From the NCBI GenBank assembly GCA_038230415.1, contig JBBRNH010000040.1, forward strand, positions 1 through 42,027: 42,027 bases of DNA. Reading direction: 5' to 3'. Origin of the DNA: JBBRNH01 sp038230415. Lineage in GTDB: Bacteria > Bacteroidota > Bacteroidia > Cytophagales > Spirosomataceae. The position numbers were made by a program, and so were the translations under genes. Positions 25,116 through 32,559 of this stretch are shown in pieces. The notes below the pieces were generated by a model, which saw only the letters and a list, made by a program, of their open reading frames with translations, ran no database searches and was not told where the DNA came from. The first letter of the stretch is position 1. Each line of letters starts with the position of its first letter.

Positions 25116-26153
25116 TCAGAAAAGAGTCAGTTGCTGATGAGGTACTGATTTTGGTTTGCTGCCCAATGAAATCATTGGATCAGTATTATTGAGGTGCGCC
25201 ATTACCGATTCGGCCAGGTGCAACGCCAGCATGGGCGGAACGGCGTTTCCAATCTGATAATACTGATTTGTCTCAGTACCAGCGAACTCAAACCAATCCG
25301 GGAAGCTTTGCAATCGGGCTGCTTCGCGCACCGAAATACGTCGTCGGCGACCATCTGCGAGTTTCACCCGTTGCATATCACCCGTTGGGGCGGCTGTGTT
25401 TCGACAGGTCAGTGTTCGGGCCGGTTTGTGAGGATATAGGTCACGCGGGTTTATGCAACTCGATGCTTTTTCGTAGTTTGCCACATAACGATCCATTGAC
25501 GCTGTTAAAATCTTACGTTCATCTTGGGTTGTCTCGATTAACTCACCAATTGCCTCACCAACAGTGAGTTTCGCCAGATAAGGCTTAGGAAAGTGAAATG
25601 TTGATTTATGGCCGACAACAAACAGCCGTTCCCGATTTTGCGGTACACCATAGTTCACCGCGTTCAGCAGTTTGTAATCAATTTGATATCCTTCGGCTTT
25701 GAGTTCATCAATCACTTCTTCTAAATACCATTTGTTAGCATAAAGCATACCCCGGACGTTCTCAAACAACCACAGCCTGGGTTTTACTTTTCTGACCGCA
25801 TTTATAAAAGCGGGGAAACCATTTCGTTCGTCATCAATACCCTTCTGATTGCCGCCCACGCTAAACGGCTGACACGGAGGCCCGCCAATTACGACCTCAT
25901 ATGTAGGCTCAAAATCAGTATCCGAATTCAGTCGTTGCTCATGGCACACACCTATTAAGTTTCTATTATACGTTTCAACATATCTTTTTTCCATTTCGTA
26001 GCCTGTTGTCTTAAAACCCGCAGATTCGAAACCAAGCGACAACCCGCCACAACCAGCAAAGAGGTCTAAAACGGTTCGGTCTGTATGCGATTTCGGTCGG
26101 AGAAGTTTTTCTATCCGTTCTGCGTAGTTCATGTCTGTTTCTTGACCTTCCAT
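25116..26153 (-). CDS. DNA (cytosine-5) methyltransferase
   Basis: A 345-residue C5 methyltransferase with motifs in canonical order. These are SAM binding DLFAGCGGLSLGFESAG (about 30-46), the catalytic GGPPCQPFSVGG with Cys94, ENVRGML (about 131-137), QNRERLFVVGH, and then a target recognition region. It closes with RRRISVREAARLQSFPDWFE and YYQIGNAVPPMLA (motifs IX and X). It protects host DNA by methylating cytosine. It is placed first in the operon, just upstream of the endonuclease, an order that makes protection come first. The ATG at 26153 is used; Met8 is an alternative. Confidence 0.94.
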   Translation of the reverse strand: MEGQETDMNYAERIEKLLRPKSHTDRTVLDLFAGCGGLSLGFESAGFKTTGYEMEKRYVETYNRNLIGVCHEQRLNSDTDFEPTYEVVIGGPPCQPFSVGGNQKGIDDERNGFPAFINAVRKVKPRLWLFENVRGMLYANKWYLEEVIDELKAEGYQIDYKLLNAVNYGVPQNRERLFVVGHKSTFHFPKPYLAKLTVGEAIGELIETTQDERKILTASMDRYVANYEKASSCINPRDLYPHKPARTLTCRNTAAPTGDMQRVKLADGRRRRISVREAARLQSFPDWFEFAGTETNQYYQIGNAVPPMLALHLAESVMAHLNNTDPMISLGSKPKSVPHQQLTLF

Positions 26154-26234
26154 TTACAGTCCACAATAATCAGCTTACTATAGTTTCGTCCGGCCAATTC
26201 GACTCCATCTACCGGACGAAACTACCCAAACCTC

Positions 26235-27287
26235 TCACAACCCCAACACCCGTTTGTTAAACGCATCATCGGTTCCGGTGCCGGCAAAGTCATCGAAGGC
26301 CCGTTCCGTAACGCGAATGATGTGGCTCTCAATAAACGGCGCACCCTCGGCGGCTCCCTGTTCAGGGTGTTTCAGGGCGCACTCCCACTCTAAAACGGCC
26401 CAGCGGTCGTAGTCATACTGCGCCAGTTTGGAGAATATCCCCGAAAAGTCAACCTGCCCGTCGCCCAATGACCGGAACCGCCCGGCGCGGTCGGTCCAGC
26501 CCTGAAAACCACCGTACACGCCCTGCTTGCCGGTCGGGTTAAACTCAGCATCTTTCACGTGGTAGGCAAAAATCCGTTCGTGATAAAAATCAATAAATTG
26601 CAGATAATCAAGCTGTTGCAACACAAAGTGGCTGGGGTCGTAGTTGATGCCGGCGCGGGGATGGTTGCCCACTTCTTCCAGAAACATCTCGAACGTGATG
26701 CCATCGTGCAGGTCTTCGCCGGGGTGCAGTTCGTAGCCCACGTCCACGCCCGCTTCGTCAAACGCGTTCAGAATCGGGAGCCAGCGCGTTGCCAATTCCT
26801 TAAATCCCGTCTCAACAAGTCCGGCGGGGCGCTGCGGCCAGGGATACATGAACGGCCAGAGTAACGCGCCCGAAAACGTGACGTGACCCGTTAGCCCCAG
26901 GTTCTTCGACGCTTTGGCAGCCAGCATGAGTTGGTTGGTGGCCCAGGCTTGCTGCTCTTTGGGTTTCCCGGCGAGGTCTGCCGGGCCAAAGCCGTCGAAC
27001 ATGGCCGAATAGGCCGGATGCACCGCCACGAGTTGGCCCTGCAAGTGGGTCGAGAGTTCGGTGATTTCTACGCCGATGTCCATGAGTTTACCCCGCAGTT
27101 CATCGCAATAGGTTTGGCTGTCGGCGGCCTGTTGGAGGTCAATCACGCGGGGATCCCAGGTGGGGAGTTGAATACCCTTGTAGCCGAGACCGGCCATGTA
27201 GCGGGCCACGCCGTCGAGGGTGTTAAATGGTTCGGCATCGCCCATAAACTGAGCGAGAAAAATGCCAGGGCCTTTCATGGTTTTCAT
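26235..27287 (-). CDS. sugar phosphate isomerase/epimerase (TIM barrel)
   Basis: A 350-residue AP-endonuclease-2/xylose-isomerase-like barrel. Expected metal-binding blocks appear in order: VGYELHPGEDLHDG (Glu, His), INYDPSHFVLQQ (Asp, His), FAYHVKDAEFNP (His, Asp) and WAVLEWECALKHPEQG (Glu). The start MKTMKGPGIFLAQFMGDAEP is typical of Bacteroidota members annotated near Gfo/Idh/MocA oxidoreductases; one lies nearby at 28645-29790 on the same strand. The substrate is not known. The first codon overlaps the last codon of the upstream DUF5615 gene as ATGA (27284-27287), coupling it to the toxin-like module. Confidence 0.88.
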   Translation of the reverse strand: MKTMKGPGIFLAQFMGDAEPFNTLDGVARYMAGLGYKGIQLPTWDPRVIDLQQAADSQTYCDELRGKLMDIGVEITELSTHLQGQLVAVHPAYSAMFDGFGPADLAGKPKEQQAWATNQLMLAAKASKNLGLTGHVTFSGALLWPFMYPWPQRPAGLVETGFKELATRWLPILNAFDEAGVDVGYELHPGEDLHDGITFEMFLEEVGNHPRAGINYDPSHFVLQQLDYLQFIDFYHERIFAYHVKDAEFNPTGKQGVYGGFQGWTDRAGRFRSLGDGQVDFSGIFSKLAQYDYDRWAVLEWECALKHPEQGAAEGAPFIESHIIRVTERAFDDFAGTGTDDAFNKRVLGL

Positions 27288-27655
27288 AGAGTTTCTGGTA
27301 GTATGGTATCCGTAGTATGGCTGTTATAAACCAGCAAACAGCCGTTCTGTTGCTGGTTAAGAAACGACTCAAATTCAGCCAATCTGTTAATCATCAGTGA
27401 TATGAGTTTTAGATTATTGGTGTTGCCAATACGAAGCCAGATAATTTTTGGTGGAAATCCCCGCACCGAACCAATCATCGGAATATCCCGGTCGAAGGTA
27501 ACAACGGTGTAGTTTTTCTGACGGGCGTATTCCCATATTTCGTAATCATCAGCGTTCAACAAACCAACTTCCCGAACACCAACGATGTCAGGTAAAACAG
27601 GTTTGAGTTGTTTTACGACCCGATAAGAGATATTTTGGTCAAAGAGGAGTCGCAT
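27284..27655 (-). CDS. DUF5615 PIN-like protein (putative toxin), proximal module
   Basis: A 123-residue protein opening MRLLFDQNISYRVVKQLKPV, with the N-terminal Asp and Asn, a middle block LLNADDYEIWEYARQKNYTV and VTFDRDIPMI, then PPKIIWLRIGN. These acidic positions define the DUF5615/Mut7-C-like PIN fold, a probable Mg-dependent RNase toxin. The start overlaps the DUF433 stop in TGATG (27653-27657). The C-terminus diverges from the second copy at 28004-28375. It is paired with a DUF433 antitoxin as usual. RNase activity is a family inference. Confidence 0.85.
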   Translation of the reverse strand: MRLLFDQNISYRVVKQLKPVLPDIVGVREVGLLNADDYEIWEYARQKNYTVVTFDRDIPMIGSVRGFPPKIIWLRIGNTNNLKLISLMINRLAEFESFLNQQQNGCLLVYNSHTTDTILPETL

Positions 27656-27882
27656 CAGGCAACCATCAGGATTGTCGTTTCGTCGCGATTAGCCGCAAAA
27701 AGCAGAGCGGCCTGAATATCGTCACGGGTTAATTCGGGAAAATCATCCATAATGTCTTCCGGGGTTTGCCCTACACCTAACCACCACAAAATATCGCTTA
27801 CCGTAATCCGCATACCGCGAATACAGGGTTTTCCACCCCGTTTTCCGGGTTCAATCGTGATAATGTGTTTGTAATCAACCAT
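27655..27882 (-). CDS. DUF433 antitoxin, proximal module
   Basis: A 75-residue protein with the DUF433 pattern: a first strand, then GKPCIRGMRITVSDILWWLG, EDIMDDFPELTRDDIQAALL and FAANRDE. The domain is a winged-helix-like DNA-binding protein, usually encoded just before a DUF5615 toxin. The stop and the next start overlap by one base (TGATG), so translation is coupled. The paralog at 28372-28602 differs in sequence but keeps the core. The family's role as an antitoxin and self-repressor is inferred. Confidence 0.85.
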   Translation of the reverse strand: MVDYKHIITIEPGKRGGKPCIRGMRITVSDILWWLGVGQTPEDIMDDFPELTRDDIQAALLFAANRDETTILMVA

Positions 27883-27913
27883 GTTTTTAGTTGTTTAGAC
27901 CAAACTGCTCAAC

Positions 27914-28003
27914 CTAAGGAATTAACTTTCCAGTACTTAAAACGTTGTGGTCTCGGTCAGCAATAAAGGAGACCAGACAAACGATAATTTGTTCGTTAGT
28001 CGG
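27914..28003 (-). pseudogene. remnant of a further DUF433 gene (3' part)
   Basis: Between the two modules, starting directly after the stop of the distal DUF5615 gene, the minus strand reads TNEQIIVCLVSFIADRDHNV and then a short tail to TAG at 27914-27916. This matches the C-terminal segment of the intact DUF433 gene at 28372-28602 (TNEQIIACLAFAADRERNV) with a 3-base insertion. At the DNA level the two share CGATAATTTGTTCGTTAGTC exactly. There is no start or N-terminal part, so it is debris of a duplicated or recombined module. Confidence 0.8.
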
Positions 28004-28375
28004 TCAGTCTGAGCCAGCGTAATAGAGTTCAAGCACACCCCTCGCATCAAACTCTCTGTCAAGGAGAAAATCGCAAATCGCATTAAAATTCGATCCAAGC
28101 ATCGCAACAACCTGATTGTTATCCAGATTACCGGAGCGAATTAAAATTACTTTTGGGGGCCAGCCACGTAACTGGTTCAAAATTTCGTAATCATCGTCAT
28201 ACGTGATAATGGTAAAGCCTTTGGCTTTGGCTGTCTCCCAAATCAGCGGGTCTTCTTTCTCAACCAATTTAAGCCGTTTAGCAGCCTCACTGCCCGGAAA
28301 CAGATAAAGAATCCGTTTCACGATTCGATACGAAAGGTTTTCATCGAAAAGCAGCGCGAACGGATGTTCTTTCAT
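28004..28375 (-). CDS. DUF5615 PIN-like protein (putative toxin), distal module
   Basis: A 123-residue paralog of the 27284-27655 product. It opens FALLFDENLSYRIVKRILYL and continues LVEKEDPLIWETAKAKGFTI, ITYDDDYEILNQL and PPKVILIRSGN. The acidic residues of the PIN-like site are kept (DEN, D in EKEDPLIWE, DDD). It overlaps its DUF433 partner by ATGA at 28372-28375. It ends in TGA at 28004-28006, immediately before the DUF433 remnant. It would be an RNase toxin by family; activity is untested. Confidence 0.85.
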   Translation of the reverse strand: MKEHPFALLFDENLSYRIVKRILYLFPGSEAAKRLKLVEKEDPLIWETAKAKGFTIITYDDDYEILNQLRGWPPKVILIRSGNLDNNQVVAMLGSNFNAICDFLLDREFDARGVLELYYAGSD

Positions 28376-28602
28376 ACCGACACAACAACCTTAACATTGC
28401 GCTCCCGGTCAGCAGCGAAGGCCAGACAAGCGATAATTTGTTCGTTAGTCAATTCGGGAAAATCCTCAATAATGTCTTCATGCGACATTCCTCGGGCAAG
28501 CCAGCCCAACACGTCACCCACTGAAATCCGTGTCCCCGTAATACATGGCTTCCCGAACCGAATGTTCGGGTTGACGGAAATAATTTCGCGGTAATCTTTC
28601 AT
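28372..28602 (-). CDS. DUF433 antitoxin, distal module
   Basis: A 76-residue DUF433 protein with FGKPCITGTRISVGDVLGWL, then ARGMSHEDIIEDFPELTNEQ and a C-terminal FAADRERNVKVVVSV. It is first in its module; the stop overlaps the DUF5615 start (ATGA). The upstream gap to the Gfo/Idh/MocA gene is only 42 bases, so the module could be read from that gene's promoter or from a short one of its own. The antitoxin role is by family. Confidence 0.85.
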   Translation of the reverse strand: MKDYREIISVNPNIRFGKPCITGTRISVGDVLGWLARGMSHEDIIEDFPELTNEQIIACLAFAADRERNVKVVVSV

Positions 28603-28644
28603 CGTTTTGTCAGTTTTAAGTCTGCCCGCAAGTTACGGATTTCT

Positions 28645-29790
28645 CTACACCGCCACCCACGCCTGCGCCCGGTTGCTTTCGAGGATTTTTTCGCAGATCA
28701 GCAACTCGCGGTAGCCGTCGGCAAAGGTCGGAAACGTCGGATTGTCAGGCTGTTGGCCGCTTTCGATGGCCGCATAAATCTCGCGGAACATCTGCTTGGA
28801 GGTGTCGGGGAAGCCCTCGTTGTGGCCGCCCGGAAACGATATCACCGACCGCGCTTCGGGGTGCGCCAGCGAGGGGTCGCGGAGAAGGTGAGCGTTGGCT
28901 CCGTCGCGGTTGCCGATCCAGAGTTCGTTGGGCGTTTCAGAGTTAAAGGCGAAGGTTTGTTTCGAGCCGGCGATCTCTAATTTCATCTGATTTTTGCGCC
29001 CCGCCGACACTTGCGAGACCGTAATAACGCCCCGGTTGCCGTTGTCGAACCGCAGCAGCACGTTGGCGTGGTCTTCGGTCGTGATCGGCACGTCGGCGTA
29101 GTCTTCGGGCGTGAGCAGCTTGCCCGAATACGTTTCGACGGGTTTCAGGGGCTTTTTGCGGGTCTTGTGAATGGTGTTGAAATCGGCCATAACCGCCACC
29201 GTTTTCAGCCCCGTGATGTATTCGAGCGCGTCCATAAGGTGCGAACCGATGTCGGCAATAGCCCGTGAATCACCCGATTTATCCGGCTCCAACCGCCAGT
29301 TATAATCCGTCTCGTAGAACAGCCAATCCTGTAAGTACGAGCCGATTACGGAATACACTTCGCCCAGATCGCCTTTTTGCCGGGCCACGCGCATCTGCCG
29401 CACGAGGGGGTAGTAGCGCAGGTTGAAATGCACGGCGTTGACTAAGCCGGTTTGCGCGGCTAAGGCCACCAATTCTTCGGCTTCGTGGAGGTCTTTGGCG
29501 AGGGGTTTCTCGCAAATCACGTGCTTGCCCGCCAGCAGTGCCGCCTTCGACTGACTGTAATGCAGGAAGTTAGGCGTGCAGATGTGTACTGATTGAATAT
29601 CGTCCATCGCCAGGAGTTCATCAAACGTGCAGGCGCGTTCGATACCGAGTTGGTCGGCTTTTTGGCGGGCGAGTTCGGGTGTGACTTCGCACAGGGCCAA
29701 CACGTTGGTATTGGGCAGCCGACGGAGGGCTTCGATGTGGGCCGGGCCGATGAAGCCCGTGCCGACGACACCGATGTTAATTTTTGCCAT
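28645..29790 (-). CDS. Gfo/Idh/MocA family oxidoreductase
   Basis: A 381-residue NAD(P)-dependent dehydrogenase. The N-terminal Rossmann motif is GVVGTGFIGPAHIEALRRLP. CTPNFLHYSQSKAALLAGKH is followed by the family hallmark VICEKPLAKD, containing the catalytic Lys. The C-terminal alpha-beta domain has GSHLMDALEYITGL and SVISFPGGHNEGFPDT. Members oxidise or reduce sugars, inositol or glycosides. With the sugar isomerase at 26235-27287 it probably belongs to one carbohydrate pathway, although the toxin-like modules sit between them. The start is the ATG at 29790. Confidence 0.92.
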   Translation of the reverse strand: MAKINIGVVGTGFIGPAHIEALRRLPNTNVLALCEVTPELARQKADQLGIERACTFDELLAMDDIQSVHICTPNFLHYSQSKAALLAGKHVICEKPLAKDLHEAEELVALAAQTGLVNAVHFNLRYYPLVRQMRVARQKGDLGEVYSVIGSYLQDWLFYETDYNWRLEPDKSGDSRAIADIGSHLMDALEYITGLKTVAVMADFNTIHKTRKKPLKPVETYSGKLLTPEDYADVPITTEDHANVLLRFDNGNRGVITVSQVSAGRKNQMKLEIAGSKQTFAFNSETPNELWIGNRDGANAHLLRDPSLAHPEARSVISFPGGHNEGFPDTSKQMFREIYAAIESGQQPDNPTFPTFADGYRELLICEKILESNRAQAWVAV

Positions 29791-29887
29791 GAAGAATCAG
29801 GGTTTAGTATTTCGGGGTCAAGTTTAGGACTTATCGGGCAACGGAACAACTTTGATGATATGGAACGCAGATGACGAGATGATGGAA

Positions 29888-29973
29888 CGCCGATGACGCA
29901 GATTTTAGGGATTCACGCAGATTTCCTTTTTTGAGCCAATCTGCGTAAATCCTTTAAATCTGCGTCATCAGCG
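29888..29973. repeat. large inverted repeat of a dispersed intergenic type
   Basis: The arm at 29888-29923 begins CGCCGATGACGCAGATTTTA, and its near-complement lies at 29938-29973, with a 14-base centre. About 30 of 36 positions match. Within each arm the unit ACGCAGATT occurs twice. Similar sequences are familiar as dispersed intergenic repeats in Cytophagales genomes (from memory). A shorter direct copy of GGAACGCnGATGACG starts at 29862. It lies between the divergent Gfo/Idh/MocA and TonB receptor genes and could fold into a long hairpin. Confidence 0.7.
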
Positions 29974-30036
29974 TGCTATCGGTCAAGTATAACGATACTA
30001 TTTTGTTTCTTTGCGTATTGTTTTGACCCGTTATCT

Positions 30037-32436
30037 ATGCTCCGCGTTACCCTGCTTTTCTGTTTGTTAGTCAGTTGTGCCAGTGCTGCCCTGGCACAAT
30101 CCGCCAAAAAAATTCACTCTGTCACGGGTTACCTCCGTGAAGTTGGTACGCAGAAACCCATTGCCGGTGCCACCGTTTTTGTGCAGGACAACCGGCGGGG
30201 AACAACAACGGACAAAGACGGTTTTTTTGTGATTTCGCTCGAAGAAGGAACCTACTCCATGCGGTTTTCGCACGTGGGTTTTCTGGCTCAGATTCAGTCC
30301 GTTACCCTTAAAAAACTCACGCTGCTCAACATCGAACTGGCCGAAGACACCCAGTATTTGCAGGAAGTGGTGGTGCAGACCGAAGCCGTTGACCGGAACA
30401 TCAAGAAGGTCGAGATTGGCGTTACCAACCTCAGTATCAAAAGCATCCGGCGGATTCCGGCCTTCTTAGGTGAGGTTGACGTGATCCGAAGTCTGCTGCT
30501 GTTGCCGGGCGTGACTACGGTGGGCGAGGGCGCAACGGGCCTCAATATCCGGGGCGGTTCGATTGACCAAAACTTGGTGCTGCAAGACGACGCGCCGTTG
30601 TTCAATACCAGCCACCTGCTCGGCTTTTTCTCGGTCTTCAACCCCGACGTGGTTAGTAACTTAACGCTGCAACGGGGCGGCATTGCACCCACCTACGGCG
30701 GGCGGGCATCGGCGGTGTTAGACATCAAAATCAAAGAACCTGAAACAGAACGCTGGGCCGTGAACGGCGGTATCGGCCTGATTTCGAGCCGGTTGAATGT
30801 AGAAGGGCCGGTCTCTAAAAAATTCTCGGTGTTGCTTGCCGGGCGGCTGTCGGCCAACGATTTTCTGTTTGCAGTAGGGCCGCCGAGTCTGCGCGGCACC
30901 AAAGCCAACTTTTATGACCTGACCACTAAACTTAAATACCAATTTAACGAACAGCATACGCTGACCTTCACCGGCTACGTTGGCAACGACCAGTTTAAGC
31001 TCCCGTCTGATTCGCTCTCAACGGTTGAGGTCAATGCGTCGTCAACGCTGATTGGCTACCGCAGCACCACCGGAACGTTGCGCTGGAATTATTTTATTAA
31101 CCCCCGGCTGAACCTGACGACCAACGCCATTTTCAGCCGTTACGAAAACCAGACGAGTTCGTCAGATTCGGCCAACGCCTTTACATTGGCCGCCGAGGTG
31201 CAACACCGCCAACTCAAAACCGACCTGACGTTCACGCCTTCTGAGAAGCATCAGTTTATGTTCGGCCTGAGTGCCATTGATTATTATCTGCAACCCAACC
31301 GGCTCACACCCGGCGCGGGGTCGGTGGTGGCCCCGGCCACGCTCCCCACCGAGCAGGCTTACGAACTGGCGGCCTACGTGCAGGACGAATGGAAACTCAA
31401 CGAGCAGGTCTCCCTGCTGGGTGGGCTGCGGTTTTCGGCGTTGCTGAACCGGGGGCCATTCACGGCCAATGTGTATGGTAGCGACCTCCCGCGTAGCCCT
31501 GGCACGGCCACCAGCACCACCACCTACGGCACGGGCAGCGTGTATCACACCTCGGCGGGCATTGAACCCCGGCTGGCCTTGCGCTGGAGCCTCGGAAACG
31601 GGCAGTCCATCAAAGCGGGCTACAACCGGATGCGGCAGTATATCCACCTCGTTACCAACACCACTGCCGCTCTGCCCACCTCGCGCTGGAAACTCTCGGA
31701 TCAGAATATCAAGCCGCAAATCGCTGACCAACTGTCGGTTGGGTATTTCAGAAACACGCCCAACAATGTGTATGAACTATCTGGCGAGGTGTATTACAAG
31801 CAACTGACCAACGCCATTGACTACCGCGACGGGGCCAACCTGCAACTGAACCAACTCCCCGAAACCGACCTGTTGCAGGGCAAAGGCCAGGCATACGGGC
31901 TGGAACTGCTGGCCCGCAAGAACAAAGGCACCTGGACGGGCTGGGCCAGCTATACCTACGCCCGCACGTTTTTGACGATAGACAGCCGGTTTGTGAGTCA
32001 GCAGGTCAACAACGGCTTCATGTATCCGGCCAATTATGACAAGCCGCACACGGTAAACGTAACCACAACCTACCGGCCCAGTCTGCGCTTCAGTCTGTCG
32101 CTGAATTTCACATACAGCACCGGGCGGCCCATTACGCAGCCCTACGCCCGCGCCCGCGTGAACGGCGTGGTGGTGCCGATCTTTGTGAACCGCAACCAGG
32201 AGCGCATCCCCGATTACCACCGGCTCGATTTCTCGATGAACTTCGACGAAGACCCTGAAAAGGCCAAAAAACGGAAGTTTCACAGCAGTTGGGTCTTTGC
32301 CGTGTATAACGTGTATGCCCGCAAGAATGCCTATTCGGTGTTTTATCGGTTCGACCCGCGCCAAAACAAAGATGCCTTCAAGCTGTCTATCTTCGGCTCG
32401 GCGTTCCCGTCGCTGACCTGGAATTTTCGGTTTTAG
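30037..32436 (+). CDS. TonB-dependent outer-membrane receptor
   Basis: A 799-residue protein. The signal peptide ends ASAALAQ, followed by a carboxypeptidase-regulatory-like domain at about 30-110 (VTGYLREVGTQKPIAGATVF, then DKDGFFVISLEEGTYSMRFS). The plug domain follows with LLLLPGVTTVGEGATGLNIR, GGSIDQNLVLQDDAPLF and LQRGGIAPTYGGRASAVLDI. The rest is the beta-barrel, ending in an aromatic residue (LTWNFRF), as expected for outer-membrane insertion. It imports an unknown ligand with TonB energy. It is followed by a DUF4249 lipoprotein, a common Bacteroidota pairing, so the two probably work as a receptor with a surface partner. Confidence 0.92.
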   Translation: MLRVTLLFCLLVSCASAALAQSAKKIHSVTGYLREVGTQKPIAGATVFVQDNRRGTTTDKDGFFVISLEEGTYSMRFSHVGFLAQIQSVTLKKLTLLNIELAEDTQYLQEVVVQTEAVDRNIKKVEIGVTNLSIKSIRRIPAFLGEVDVIRSLLLLPGVTTVGEGATGLNIRGGSIDQNLVLQDDAPLFNTSHLLGFFSVFNPDVVSNLTLQRGGIAPTYGGRASAVLDIKIKEPETERWAVNGGIGLISSRLNVEGPVSKKFSVLLAGRLSANDFLFAVGPPSLRGTKANFYDLTTKLKYQFNEQHTLTFTGYVGNDQFKLPSDSLSTVEVNASSTLIGYRSTTGTLRWNYFINPRLNLTTNAIFSRYENQTSSSDSANAFTLAAEVQHRQLKTDLTFTPSEKHQFMFGLSAIDYYLQPNRLTPGAGSVVAPATLPTEQAYELAAYVQDEWKLNEQVSLLGGLRFSALLNRGPFTANVYGSDLPRSPGTATSTTTYGTGSVYHTSAGIEPRLALRWSLGNGQSIKAGYNRMRQYIHLVTNTTAALPTSRWKLSDQNIKPQIADQLSVGYFRNTPNNVYELSGEVYYKQLTNAIDYRDGANLQLNQLPETDLLQGKGQAYGLELLARKNKGTWTGWASYTYARTFLTIDSRFVSQQVNNGFMYPANYDKPHTVNVTTTYRPSLRFSLSLNFTYSTGRPITQPYARARVNGVVVPIFVNRNQERIPDYHRLDFSMNFDEDPEKAKKRKFHSSWVFAVYNVYARKNAYSVFYRFDPRQNKDAFKLSIFGSAFPSLTWNFRF

Positions 32437-32473
32437 ATTTCGGTTGGTTCAATACGACAAACACATTTCTGCA

Positions 32474-32551
32474 ATGACACAGACATTGACAATAGATCAA
32501 ATCTGGGATGAGTACCCTGACCAATGGGTGCTTACTAAGGCGGCTTACTAA
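32474..32551 (+). pseudogene. short truncated coding remnant
   Basis: A 25-codon frame reads MTQTLTIDQIWDEYPDQWVL and ends in KAAY before TAA. The IxxIWDEYPDQWVL start resembles small Bacteroidota and cyanobacterial proteins of about 60-70 residues (from memory), here cut after the first third. It ends 8 bases before the DUF4249 start. It may be a remnant or a short translated leader. Confidence 0.35.
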
Positions 32552-32559
32552 CTGATACA

